DNA of 64,000 nucleotides from Phosphitispora fastidiosa (GTDB lineage Bacteria > Bacillota > Thermincolia > Thermincolales > UBA2595). The notes below the pieces were generated by a model, which saw only the letters and a program-made list of their open reading frames with translations, had not been told where the DNA came from and did no database searches. Shown piece by piece: positions 51,185 through 61,465 of this stretch. Both the position numbers and the translations under genes were made by a program. Position 1 is the first letter of the stretch; the number at the start of each line of letters is the position of its first letter. Location of the stretch: positions 124,001 to 188,000 of the forward strand of contig NZ_JAHHUL010000001.1 of NCBI RefSeq assembly GCF_019008365.1, written 5' to 3'.

Positions 51185-53305
51185 TTATTCCGCGGGTTCT
51201 GTGTCTGTGGGTTCTGTATCTTCAGACTCAGGCTGCTCTGTTTTTGCTTCCTCTTCAGGTTTTTCATCCGGTTTTTCTTCCGGTTTTTCTTCAATTGCTG
51301 CCATAAGCTTTTTGTGCGTTTCAGCATCGAGACCCTCTCCGATGGTTGGCGCCGGAACATCTTCCTGAACGATGTTCTCTGCTGTAACTTCATTTTGACG
51401 AGCTTCCGGTTCCTTTTCAGCGAGCTCTTTTATGGAAATACTTATCTTGTGTTTTTCGGTGTCAACTTCAATAACCTTTGCAGTCACCTGTTCACCAACA
51501 CTGACAACCTCTCCGGGAGTTCCAATGCGTTTATGTGCAAGTTGTGAAATATGTACAAGTGCATCAACACCTGGTTCGAGTTCCACAAATGCCCCAAACG
51601 GTACCAACCGCACAACCTTTCCTGTGACTACCTGTCCCTGGCTGTATTTATGTTCGATTTTGTCCCAGGGATTTGGGACTATTTTCTTCAGGCTGAGGGA
51701 TACTTTTTCATTTTCTCTGTCAATACCGAGGACAAAAACTTCAATCTCGTCATTTTCCTTTAATATTTCCGAGGGATGGCCAACCCTGTACCAAGCCATT
51801 TCAGACACATGGAGCAGGCCGTCAATTCCACCCAGGTCTACAAATGCGCCAAAATTTGTCATCCTGCGTACAGTTCCTTTGCGAACCTGGCCCTCTTCAA
51901 TCTCGTCCCAGAGAGCAGCTCTCTGTTTGTGGTATTCTTCTTCTACAACTGCTTTTCTCGAAAGAATTACCTTTCTGGATTCTTTTCTCACTTCAATAAC
52001 CCGGGCCTGAAGTCTCTCCCCAACATATTTGGCAAGATCTTCAACATAGCCTCTTTCCACCAGTGAAGCAGGCATAAATGCCTGAACACCCACATCCATC
52101 AGGAGACCGCCTTTGACAACCTCCATAACAACACCTTCAACTATTCTTTTTTCATCTACTGCTTGTACCAGCTCATCCCAGGCCTTTTCAGCATCTGCCT
52201 TTCTTTTGGAAAGGAGTATTTTCCCCTCATCATCCTGCACTCTAATGACTGCAACCTCTACTTCATCTCCAACATTAAACAGATCTTTCGGTGACCTTAT
52301 ATCGCAACATGAACATTCCCTCATGGGGATAACTCCTTCAGACTTTCCGCCGACATCTACCAGAACTTCATCATCGCCAACCTGGACCACTACACCTTTG
52401 ACAATGTCTCCTTTACGGAGTTCTTTTACGGTCAATGCCTCTTCAAGTTGTTTTTTTTCGTTTTCCTGATTAGTAACATCTTCCATGTAACTCCTAACCT
52501 CCTCTATTATCCAATCCGGGGTCGAAGCCCCGGCAGTAATCCCTACCAGTTCCATTCCGATAAGCCATTTCCTGTCAATTTCACCGGCAGTTTCTATATG
52601 ATACGTCGGAGTGCCGGTATCGGCACAAAGACGTGCAAGTTTCTGCGTATTAGCGCTGTTCTTCCCGCCAACAACAATCATCACATGGACGCTTTTGGCC
52701 AGTTCAACCGCAGCATCCTGCCTGTCCCTGGTAGCGTGGCAGATTGTGTTATAAGTGATAGTATCATCAGATTTTTGCTGCAAAACCGAAACAATTTTGT
52801 TGAAATTCTCCTCTGGTTGTGTGGTCTGGCTGATTATCCCGATTTTATTCTGTGCAGGCATGTTTTCGGCCTGTTGGGGAGTTTCGGCGACTATACCCTG
52901 ATGCCCTGTCCAGCCAAGAATACCTGTTACTTCAGGATGCTCCTTATCACCTACAACAATGACCTGATAACCCTGTTCATTTAATTTCTTAGCCAGTTCC
53001 TGTGCTTTTTTTACAAAAGGGCATGTGGCATCAATGACCTTGAGGCCTCGTTCCTTAGCTCTTTCAAATACCTCAGGGCCTACGCCATGTGACCTGACAA
53101 TAATAACTCCTTCAGGAATCTCTTCTATATCCTGGACAACCTTCAGCCCTTTTTGGGATAAGTCTTCAACTACCTGTGGACTGTGAATCAAGGGACCCAG
53201 AGTGTAAATGGGTTTTTCCTCCTGCTGAGCCGTATGCATGGCCAGGTCCAAAGCCCGCTTAACCCCAAAACAAAATCCTGCCTTGGGTGCAAGGATTGTC
53301 TTCAT
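51185..53305 (-). CDS. ispH-rpsA: IspH (HMBPP reductase) fused to ribosomal protein S1
   Basis: Residues 1-275 are IspH, the last enzyme of the MEP isoprenoid pathway, with the three 4Fe-4S Cys at 12, 94 and 188. From about 297 four S1 RNA-binding repeats follow (GDIVKGVVVQ, RIVEGVVMEV, GQVRKGTVRRMTNFGAFVDL, GQVVTGKVVRLVPFGAFVEL) and an acidic Pro/Glu tail ends the 706-residue protein. The fusion is well known in clostridia. A CSCC cluster (330-333) in the first S1 repeat is unusual. GAGGTGG precedes the ATG; downstream of cmk, as in related genomes. Confidence 0.93.
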   Translation of the reverse strand: MKTILAPKAGFCFGVKRALDLAMHTAQQEEKPIYTLGPLIHSPQVVEDLSQKGLKVVQDIEEIPEGVIIVRSHGVGPEVFERAKERGLKVIDATCPFVKKAQELAKKLNEQGYQVIVVGDKEHPEVTGILGWTGHQGIVAETPQQAENMPAQNKIGIISQTTQPEENFNKIVSVLQQKSDDTITYNTICHATRDRQDAAVELAKSVHVMIVVGGKNSANTQKLARLCADTGTPTYHIETAGEIDRKWLIGMELVGITAGASTPDWIIEEVRSYMEDVTNQENEKKQLEEALTVKELRKGDIVKGVVVQVGDDEVLVDVGGKSEGVIPMRECSCCDIRSPKDLFNVGDEVEVAVIRVQDDEGKILLSKRKADAEKAWDELVQAVDEKRIVEGVVMEVVKGGLLMDVGVQAFMPASLVERGYVEDLAKYVGERLQARVIEVRKESRKVILSRKAVVEEEYHKQRAALWDEIEEGQVRKGTVRRMTNFGAFVDLGGIDGLLHVSEMAWYRVGHPSEILKENDEIEVFVLGIDRENEKVSLSLKKIVPNPWDKIEHKYSQGQVVTGKVVRLVPFGAFVELEPGVDALVHISQLAHKRIGTPGEVVSVGEQVTAKVIEVDTEKHKISISIKELAEKEPEARQNEVTAENIVQEDVPAPTIGEGLDAETHKKLMAAIEEKPEEKPDEKPEEEAKTEQPESEDTEPTDTEPAE

Positions 53306-53371
53306 TATACCACCTCTAAGGGCTTATTTTAACTCTTTTAGTAATTATTTCATATTTACCGGTATTTTTTT

Positions 53372-54076
53372 TTATTCTAGGCCCATAAACGAATTCCTCT
53401 GTGTTTGCCGGATATATTCTTTGATTTTGTCGACAACCTCGTTAAATGACATATCAGATGTGTCTATTAGAATGGCATCAGATGCCTGCTGAAGCGGGGC
53501 CATTTCACGCGTACTGTCTATGCGATCCCTGGTGGCAATTTCCTTTTCCAATTCGTCAATATCAACTTCATAACCGGAAGCTTCCAGGTCCCTGGCCCTT
53601 CTCATAGCTCTTTCCCTGGCAGATGCGGTCAGGAAGATTTTGCATTCTGCTTCCGGAAGGACAAAAGTCCCGATGTCCCTGCCATCCATGACAATACCGC
53701 CTTTTTGGGCAAGTCTTCGCTGCAGTTCTACCATTTCAGTCCTCACACCCGGCACCCTGGCAACCAGGGAAACATTTTGCGAAACCTGAGGAGTACGTAT
53801 GGCGACACTAACATCCTCACCATCCATGATAATAGCCTGGGTATGGTCCTGGTAGGTCAGCCGGATTTCGGTCTCCTTTGCCAGCCGGGAAAGCGCTGCT
53901 TCGTCACTAAGGATGATTCCCTGCCTGAGGGCCTTCACGGTCAGCGCTCGGTACATGGCTCCCGTATCGATGTAAATGTACCCGAGATCCTTGGATACCT
54001 GTCTGGCCACAGTGCTTTTGCCGGCTCCGGCCGGCCCGTCAATTGCCACAACCAAATTTCGCCCTTCTCGCCGCAT
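53372..54076 (-). CDS. cmk: Cytidylate kinase
   Basis: Phosphorylates CMP and dCMP. A 234-residue protein with the P-loop DGPAGAGKST near the N terminus, YIDTGAMYRALT, DGRDIGTFVLPEA and the lid region with RARDLEASGYEVD. The ATG at 54076 has AAGGAG upstream; the longer frame to 54115 has no site. Order cmk then ispH-rpsA matches other clostridia. Confidence 0.95.
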   Translation of the reverse strand: MRREGRNLVVAIDGPAGAGKSTVARQVSKDLGYIYIDTGAMYRALTVKALRQGIILSDEAALSRLAKETEIRLTYQDHTQAIIMDGEDVSVAIRTPQVSQNVSLVARVPGVRTEMVELQRRLAQKGGIVMDGRDIGTFVLPEAECKIFLTASARERAMRRARDLEASGYEVDIDELEKEIATRDRIDSTREMAPLQQASDAILIDTSDMSFNEVVDKIKEYIRQTQRNSFMGLE

Positions 54077-54170
54077 GCTCCCACTCCTTAAGATAGTCAT
54101 TCCCCGAATTTTCACAAACTAGGTATTTTATTTCGACAAAAGAACGGTTTTTCCTTGTGGTGGCGGACAT

Positions 54171-54200
54171 TTTTAAAAGACTATGCAAAACGCACAGTCT
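54171..54200 (-). terminator. Terminator after aroA
   Basis: AGACTGTGC-GTTTT-GCATAGTCT (one mismatch) followed by TTTTAAAAAT on the minus strand. Confidence 0.75.
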
Positions 54201-54215
54201 CTTTTCGGGTTCTAT

Positions 54216-55520
54216 TCAGATATTTGCAGAATCCGTAAGGCCGGCCAAGGTTTCGGCAAACCCCGGAAATGATATCCCGATACATCCGGTGTTTTTGATT
54301 ACGGTCTCTCCTGTTGCCAGGAGACCTGCAACCGCCATGGACATGGCCACTCTGTGGTCATCATGACTTTCACAGACAGCGCCTTTTAAGCTGCCGCCTC
54401 CCTGTACAATCATACCATCCTCTAATTCACTTACATTTACACCAAGTTTCCTTAACTCAACGGCCATTACCGCTATCCGGTTGGATTCCTTAACCTTCAA
54501 TTCCGCCGCATCCCGGATCACGGTCTCTCCTGCTGCGGCTGCCGCGGCAACAGTGATTACCGGTATTTCATCAATAAGCCTGGGGATAAGGCTGCCCTCA
54601 ATGACAGTCCCCTTAAGTTCGCTTCCACAGACACAGATATCTCCGACCGGCTCCCCGTTAACCTCATCTTCATTAAGAATAGTTATCTCTGCTCCCATAT
54701 TTTTTAAAACATCTATGATACCTGTTCTGGTGGGATTTAAGCCCACGCGTTTAACTATCAGCCGGGAACCGGGAATTGCTGCTGCAGCAACCATGAAGAA
54801 CGCAGCTGATGAAATGTCCCCGGGAACCTCAACCGGTTTACCTGACAAGGTCGGCCCACCCTTAATTTTTACGTCACCTGGGTTAACCTCGATTTCCGCT
54901 CCAAGATAAGCAAGCATCCGCTCGGTATGGTCCCTGGACTTATGGGGTTCGCAAATTTCAGTCTGACCCCGGGCATACAGCCCGGCCAGAATTATGGCTG
55001 ATTTCACCTGAGCGCTGGCTACCGGCGAGTTGAATTTGATAGGTTTCAGAACGCCTCCTCTGACGGCCAGCGGGGCCAGAGACCCATTTTGCCTGCCGTC
55101 AATAACTGCCCCCATCTCCAGCAACGGTTCAGTAACTCTTCCCATTGGCCTTTTGCATATAGACGCATCACCAGTCACTGTGGAAAAAAATGGCTGTCCG
55201 GCCAGGATTCCCAACATCAGTCTGATGGTTGTACCGGAATTGCCGACATCCAGGACATCTTGAGGTTCCCTGAGACCATACAGCCCATTTCCTTTAACAA
55301 TGATAGTATTATTATCAGGCCTGCTAAATTCAGCGCCCATTTTTTTGAAGCAGTCAATGGAACTGAGGCAGTCCGCTCCCATGAGAAAATTCGTTACCGT
55401 AGTTGGTCCCTGTGCCAATGCTCCCAGCATAACAGCCCTATGGGATATCGACTTGTCACCGGGAACCGATATTTCACTATTTATTTTACCTGCTTTTCTA
55501 ACCTGGAGTTTCAAAAACAT
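54216..55520 (-). CDS. aroA: 3-phosphoshikimate 1-carboxyvinyltransferase (EPSP synthase)
   Basis: Shikimate-pathway enzyme, 434 residues. Visible signatures: VPGDKSISHRAVMLGALA, LDVGNSGTTIRLM, GDASICKRPMGRV and ESHDDHRVAMSMAVAGL. The ATG at 55520 has AGAGGTG close upstream; the longer frame to 55550 is unlikely. In an aromatic cluster after tyrA. Confidence 0.95.
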   Translation of the reverse strand: MFLKLQVRKAGKINSEISVPGDKSISHRAVMLGALAQGPTTVTNFLMGADCLSSIDCFKKMGAEFSRPDNNTIIVKGNGLYGLREPQDVLDVGNSGTTIRLMLGILAGQPFFSTVTGDASICKRPMGRVTEPLLEMGAVIDGRQNGSLAPLAVRGGVLKPIKFNSPVASAQVKSAIILAGLYARGQTEICEPHKSRDHTERMLAYLGAEIEVNPGDVKIKGGPTLSGKPVEVPGDISSAAFFMVAAAAIPGSRLIVKRVGLNPTRTGIIDVLKNMGAEITILNEDEVNGEPVGDICVCGSELKGTVIEGSLIPRLIDEIPVITVAAAAAAGETVIRDAAELKVKESNRIAVMAVELRKLGVNVSELEDGMIVQGGGSLKGAVCESHDDHRVAMSMAVAGLLATGETVIKNTGCIGISFPGFAETLAGLTDSANI

Positions 55521-55558
55521 ACACCTCTGATGTAATCTATTCGTGTTCACTACTATTC

Positions 55559-56662
55559 TTATCTCTTTTTGGCAGCAATGCCCTGGGAGCGGAGGAGAAT
55601 AACAGCCGCGTCCTGGTCAGCCTGGCTTCCAAAAGCAAGTCTGACGGTGCCTCCCTCGCCTTCCCTGACCCTTAGTATTTCAATATCATTAATGTTAATA
55701 CCTGCATTACCCAGACAGGCAGTCAGTCCGGCAATTGCCCCCGGCCTGTCGGGCACGGTCACTGTAATTTCATACATCAGTGGCAGGTAACCCCTAATTC
55801 CTGAAGGAATATTCCTCCTGGTTTCTCCTGCCCTCCCAAAGCTCTCTGCCAGAGCGCTGTGATCACATGCTGCCACCATCACTCTGGTCTCTTTAAGTAC
55901 CCTGCCAAACCGGTCAAGAACCTTTAGAATATTATCCCTGTTTGTAATACAGATATCCCGCCACATTAACGGGTGTCCTGAAGCGACCCTGGTGGTATCC
56001 CTGAAGCCTCCCGCCGCCAGCATCAACAGCCCCCTGTGTTCAAAATCCAGGTCTCCTGCAGTATTTACCAGCGCTGTGGCCACAATGTGAGGCAGATGGC
56101 TTACCGTGGCCACCATCAGGTCATGTTCGTCAGGGTCTATTTCAATCACCCTGGCGCCAATGGCGGCGGCCAGACGGCTTACCTTGGCGACTGCATCACG
56201 ATCTGTGCTTTTGGTGGGTGTTAAAACATATACCGCATTCTCAAACAGATACCTGTCAGCGCCCTTAACACCACTAATCTCCGAACCGGTCATCGGATGT
56301 CCGCCGATAAAACAGGTTCCGGGAGGCATTAGTCTTTCTGCCTCCCTGACAATATCTGACTTGGTGCTGCCTACATCTGTAATGATACATCCCTGCTTAA
56401 TCATTGGGGCAGCTTTCCTGATAATTTCAGTGGTAACCCCTACAGGAGTGGCCACAACTACCAAATCGGCATCACAAACTGCAGTTTCCAGACAGGAGAC
56501 CCCTTCATGGATTGCTTCAGCCTCAACTGCAAGCTCCAGGTTTTGATTTTCATCAACACCGGTAACCCTGGCAGCCAGTCCCCGGCTCAAAACCGCCATC
56601 CCCAGTGAACCGCCGATGAGTCCCACACCTATAATGGTTATCTTATCAAATATTGGCTGCAT
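55559..56662 (-). CDS. tyrA: Prephenate dehydrogenase with ACT domain
   Basis: NAD(P)-dependent oxidative decarboxylation of prephenate to 4-hydroxyphenylpyruvate for tyrosine. The Rossmann motif GVGLIGGSLG opens it, followed by DVGSTKSDIV, FIGGHPMTGSEISGV and the catalytic-domain DPDEHDLMVATVSHLPH. The C terminus (about 290-360) is an ACT domain (VTVPDRPGAIAGLTACLGNAG), so feedback control by an aromatic amino acid is expected. The ATG at 56662 has GGGGAG seven bases upstream. Confidence 0.93.
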   Translation of the reverse strand: MQPIFDKITIIGVGLIGGSLGMAVLSRGLAARVTGVDENQNLELAVEAEAIHEGVSCLETAVCDADLVVVATPVGVTTEIIRKAAPMIKQGCIITDVGSTKSDIVREAERLMPPGTCFIGGHPMTGSEISGVKGADRYLFENAVYVLTPTKSTDRDAVAKVSRLAAAIGARVIEIDPDEHDLMVATVSHLPHIVATALVNTAGDLDFEHRGLLMLAAGGFRDTTRVASGHPLMWRDICITNRDNILKVLDRFGRVLKETRVMVAACDHSALAESFGRAGETRRNIPSGIRGYLPLMYEITVTVPDRPGAIAGLTACLGNAGININDIEILRVREGEGGTVRLAFGSQADQDAAVILLRSQGIAAKKR

Positions 56663-56701
56663 GTTAAATCTCCCCATTACTTTTCTGTCAGTCACTTATT
56701 G

Positions 56702-57715
56702 TTAGATTGTTCTATCCATAATCTCTGCTACTTTTTTAATTTCATCCATCAGTTCACTAAAATTGTCCGGTGTCAGTGACTGCGGGCCGTCACAAAGAGC
56801 GCTGGCCGGGTCTGGGTGAACTTCTACCAGGAGTCCGTCGGCACCGGCAGCAATGGCTGCCCTGGCCATTGGGGTGACAAATCTCCACTTACCCAGGGCA
56901 TGACTGGGGTCAACGATTACCGGCAGGTGTGACAGGTGCTTGGCTACCGGCACTGCGCTGAGGTCCAGGGTATTTCTGAGGTAAGTCTCAAAGGTCCTGA
57001 TGCCCCTTTCACAGAGAATAACCCCATAGTTACCGCCTGCCATAATATACTCTGCAGCCATCAGCCACTCCTCAATTGTAGCTGACGGGCCGCGCTTCAA
57101 AACTACCGGTTTGTTGGCAGAGGATACTTCTTTAAGCAAAAAAAAGTTCTGCATATTTCTGGCCCCAATCTGTAGTATATCCGCATACTGGGATACCAGT
57201 TCAACTGTTCTGGGGTCTACCACCTCAGTCACAATTTTCAGGCCTGTTCTTTCCCTGGCTTCAGCCAGCATCTTCAGACCTTCTTCCTCCAGACCCTGAA
57301 AGGCATAAGGGGATGTCCGCGGCTTAAAGGCACCTCCCCGCAGCACTGTTGCCCCTGCCTTACGTACCTGTTCTGCAGTCGTCATCAGCTGTTCCTTGCT
57401 TTCCACCGCACAGGGTCCGGCCATGATTTGAATCTGTCCTCCCCCGAACTCAAGCTCCCCAACCCTGACTACAGAATCATGATGCCTGAATTCGCGGCTG
57501 ACCAGCTTGTATGGCTGTAAAATAGGTACAACTTTTTCCACACCGGGCATAGCCTCAAGGGACACTTCATTTAATCTTGTCTTATCACCAATTGCTCCGA
57601 TAATGATCCGCTCCACACCTTCCGAAAGATGTATCTGGAAACCAAGATTTTTTAGTCTTTTCAGGACTTCATCCACTTCATTTTTCTGAGTGCCGCTGTG
57701 CATAACAATAATCAT
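56702..57715 (-). CDS. aroF: DAHP synthase, type I-beta, with N-terminal ferredoxin-like domain
   Basis: First enzyme of the shikimate pathway (PEP + erythrose 4-phosphate). The N-terminal 70 residues form the regulatory FL domain of the Thermotoga-type enzyme; the barrel follows with [46 protein letters not shown] and [13 protein letters not shown]. The chain has 337 residues and GGAGG precedes the ATG. First gene after the intergenic region with a terminator hairpin; leads tyrA and aroA. Confidence 0.94.
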   Translation of the reverse strand: MIIVMHSGTQKNEVDEVLKRLKNLGFQIHLSEGVERIIIGAIGDKTRLNEVSLEAMPGVEKVVPILQPYKLVSREFRHHDSVVRVGELEFGGGQIQIMAGPCAVESKEQLMTTAEQVRKAGATVLRGGAFKPRTSPYAFQGLEEEGLKMLAEARERTGLKIVTEVVDPRTVELVSQYADILQIGARNMQNFFLLKEVSSANKPVVLKRGPSATIEEWLMAAEYIMAGGNYGVILCERGIRTFETYLRNTLDLSAVPVAKHLSHLPVIVDPSHALGKWRFVTPMARAAIAAGADGLLVEVHPDPASALCDGPQSLTPDNFSELMDEIKKVAEIMDRTI

Positions 57716-57762
57716 ATCAGTACCTCCATTATCTTTTCATGTAAATATAAGTATCTGCCATT

Positions 57763-57843
57763 TTAAAACCAAACATATAGAAACCGAACGAATAAATGAA
57801 ATAAAAGGCACCCCTGAAAGAGGAGTGCCCCTGAGCTTCGCAT
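57763..57843 (-). CDS. Possible leader peptide ORF upstream of aroF, enclosing a terminator
   Basis: ATG at 57843 with GGGAGG five bases upstream opens a 26-codon ORF whose second half is rich in Phe, ending L-Y-V-W-F. The terminator hairpin (57807-57829) lies inside it. Translation would therefore disrupt the terminator. The Phe codons partly come from the T tract, so chance is possible. Confidence 0.35.
   Translation of the reverse strand: MRSSGALLFQGCLLFHLFVRFLYVWF
57801..57829 (-). terminator. Terminator/attenuator between the two DAHP synthase genes
   Basis: GGCACTCCT-CTTTC-AGGGGTGCC with one mismatch followed by TTTTATTTC on the minus strand. Confidence 0.75.
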
Positions 57844-57852
57844 AATGACCTC

Positions 57853-57948
57853 CCTTCCTACCGTTCTACCGATGTCTTTTGTTAACCACCACTCCTGCAA
57901 TAAATCCTTCCTACCGTTACAACCATCCTGCTATTTTAACCATCCTGC
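57853..57948. repeat. Short direct repeats upstream of aroF
   Basis: CCTTCCTACCGTT occurs exactly at 57853-57865 and 57906-57918. AACCATCCTGC occurs at 57921-57931 and 57938-57948, with a related AACCACCACTCCTGC at 57884-57898. Confidence 0.7.
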
Positions 57949-57973
57949 AATTAAAACTACATTATTTATCGTA

Positions 57974-58828
57974 TCATATTATATTTTGCCTGACAAGTTT
58001 TTTTCCCTCATAATTACACTTTCGCCCAACTGCTTCTGCGACCGGAACCAATTGACTCATAAGCTCAGAAAAATTAGCCATATTAAGGGACTGCCCGCCA
58101 TCAGACAGGGCTTCAGCAGGACAGGGATGAACTTCAATAATCAGCCCATCAGCGCCTGCCGCCACAGCAGCCTTAGCCAGAGGAGCAACCATACCCCATT
58201 TCCCCGCGGCATGGCTGGGATCAACAATCACCGGGAGATGTGAAAGATGATGTGCCGCCGGTATCGCACTGATATCCAGAGTGTTCCTGGTATGTGTTTC
58301 GAAGGTTCTGATACCACGTTCACATAGAATTACATTTTTATTTCCTTCGGCCATGACGTATTCAGCAGCCATCAGCCATTCCTCAATAGTTGCCGCCAGG
58401 CCTCTCTTCAGCAGAACAGGCGTGCTGCCCCTTCCCACCTCTTTTAGCAGGACAAAGTTCTGCATATTCCTGCTGCCTATTTGAATAACATCTGCATAGC
58501 CGGCAACAAGTTCGACATCCCTGGTATCCATAACCTCGGTAACCACGGGAAGACCGGTCGTGCGTCTGGCTTCGGCAAGTATTTTCAGGCCTTCCTCGGC
58601 AAGCCCCTGAAAGGCATAGGGTGATGTCCGTGGTTTAAAGGCGCCTCCCCGGAGCATCTGGACCCCATAATTTTTGAGCTGAACTGCAGCTTTTATAAAC
58701 AAGTCACGGTCCTCAACGGCACACGGTCCGGCAATGATTGCAAGCTGTTTTCCGCCAACACTGCTGTCACCTACAGTAATAATAGTGTCATCAGTTTTTT
58801 CTGTTCTGCTGGCCAGTTTATATCTCAT
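57974..58828 (-). CDS. aroF: DAHP synthase, type I-beta, without regulatory domain
   Basis: A second DAHP synthase paralogue, 284 residues, lacking the N-terminal FL domain. It keeps [46 protein letters not shown] (Leu in place of the usual Pro-Ser) and [13 protein letters not shown]. It is the last gene of the trp operon, two bases after trpA, so it should be tuned to tryptophan demand, while its paralogue is grouped with tyrA and aroA. AGGAGG-like GGGAGG at the trpA end precedes it. Confidence 0.92.
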   Translation of the reverse strand: MRYKLASRTEKTDDTIITVGDSSVGGKQLAIIAGPCAVEDRDLFIKAAVQLKNYGVQMLRGGAFKPRTSPYAFQGLAEEGLKILAEARRTTGLPVVTEVMDTRDVELVAGYADVIQIGSRNMQNFVLLKEVGRGSTPVLLKRGLAATIEEWLMAAEYVMAEGNKNVILCERGIRTFETHTRNTLDISAIPAAHHLSHLPVIVDPSHAAGKWGMVAPLAKAAVAAGADGLIIEVHPCPAEALSDGGQSLNMANFSELMSQLVPVAEAVGRKCNYEGKKLVRQNII

Positions 58829-58830
58829 TT

Positions 58831-59664
58831 CTATTTTACCTCCCGGAGACCGGTACTGTTCTCTGCTTCTAATAATAACGGTTCTTTCAGGGTTTTGACA
58901 AGCCTGAAAATGGCATCGTAAAATTCGGGCATACCGGCCTTTTCACCGATAGTTTTGACCAAAGCGCTGCCAACTATTACGGCATCACAGTATTGGGATA
59001 CTGCGGCCACCTGTTGCGGTGTTGAAATACCAAATCCCACGGCAACAGGAACCGGGCTGGCGCTCCTTACAATCCCGGTAAATTCTTTCAGGTTCTCGGG
59101 GAGTCCTTTTCTTACCCCGGTAACGCCGGTAAGTGACACACAGTAAATAAACCCGGAACCGCCGGTGGTAATCTGTTTTATTCTTTCCGGGCCGCTGGTT
59201 GGGGCCACCAGAGGAATCAGGGAAATGCTCCGCAGAGTTAATTCCTGTTTCAAGTCACCGGACTCCTCCATGGGCAGGTCAGGTACTATAAACCCGTCAA
59301 CACCTGAAACAGCAGCATCTGCAGCCACCTTTTCCAGGCCGTGGCGCAAAAGGGGATTATAATATGTCATCAGGATAATGGGAATATCGGTTTGCTGCCG
59401 CAGTTGGGCCACAGCCTCAAATATTTTTTTGAGACAGGTTCCTGACTGCAAAGCCCGCTGTGAGGCCTGTTGAATCACCGGTCCGTCGGCCAGCGGGTCT
59501 GAATAAGGAACCCCAAGTTCAATGATGTCAGCGCCTGCCTTTTCCAGGGTAAGGACAAGTTCCACAGTGGTTTGCAGGTCAGGATCCCCTGCGGTTATGA
59601 AGGTAACCAGGGCTTTCCTGTTTTCACCCCGGAGCTGCGCAAATTTTCGAGATATCCGATTCAT
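58831..59664 (-). CDS. trpA: Tryptophan synthase alpha chain
   Basis: Cleaves indole-3-glycerol phosphate to indole and glyceraldehyde 3-phosphate. 277 residues; the catalytic Glu and Asp sit in IIELGVPYSDPLADGPVIQ, and GFIVPDLP, YCVSLTGVTG and VAVGFGIST are typical. GGAGGTG precedes the ATG, which directly abuts the trpB stop. Confidence 0.95.
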   Translation of the reverse strand: MNRISRKFAQLRGENRKALVTFITAGDPDLQTTVELVLTLEKAGADIIELGVPYSDPLADGPVIQQASQRALQSGTCLKKIFEAVAQLRQQTDIPIILMTYYNPLLRHGLEKVAADAAVSGVDGFIVPDLPMEESGDLKQELTLRSISLIPLVAPTSGPERIKQITTGGSGFIYCVSLTGVTGVRKGLPENLKEFTGIVRSASPVPVAVGFGISTPQQVAAVSQYCDAVIVGSALVKTIGEKAGMPEFYDAIFRLVKTLKEPLLLEAENSTGLREVK

Positions 59665-60847
<1,183 letters not shown>

Positions 60848-60855
<8 letters not shown>

Positions 60856-61465
60856 TTTTCAGCCCCCTAACGCTCGCTATAAATGCCTCTATTTTATGCA
60901 AATCCTTTTTCCCGCAGCTTTCCACTCCACTGCTGACATCTACTCCAAATGGCTTTGCCGCCCCGATAGCCCTGCAGACATTTTCCGGGGTCAGGCCTCC
61001 TGCCAGCAGAATTCTGCCATAAGCTGCCCCGCGCAGGGCCGTATTCCAGTCAAAAACCTTCCCTGTGCCGCCCGCTGCCCCGGGAACATAAGTATCCAGG
61101 ACGAACATTTCCACACAATCTTGGAAACAGGCCATATCCTCCAGGGAATTGTCATCTTTAATCCTAATGCCCTTAATTACCGGGACAGATATCTCCCGGC
61201 ATTGTTCAGGTGTTTCCCGGCCGTGAAGCTGAACCATGTCCAGCCCGCAAAATTCTGTAATCTCATTTATCAGTGAGTGGTCTTCATTAACAAAAACTCC
61301 GACTTTACTTACAGCTGAAGGGATTTCGTCGATAATCCCCCTGGCCTGTTCCGGAGTGACCCTTCTGGTACTTTCCGCAAAAACAAATCCCAGCAGGTCA
61401 GCGCCCTGTTCTGCTGCAAAGACGGCGCTTGTGACATCACTCAAACCACATATTTTTATAATCAT
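60848..61465 (-). CDS. trpF: Phosphoribosylanthranilate isomerase
   Basis: 205-residue barrel isomerase: [15 protein letters not shown] with the catalytic Cys, [28 protein letters not shown], and [13 protein letters not shown] at the phosphate site. Its ATG overlaps the trpC stop by four bases. Confidence 0.94.

Noticed and set aside
57841..57973. T-box leader upstream of aroF
   Set aside because: A GGTGGTTAAC stretch recalls a T-box, but the ACCGCG core and the stem I elements are not seen.
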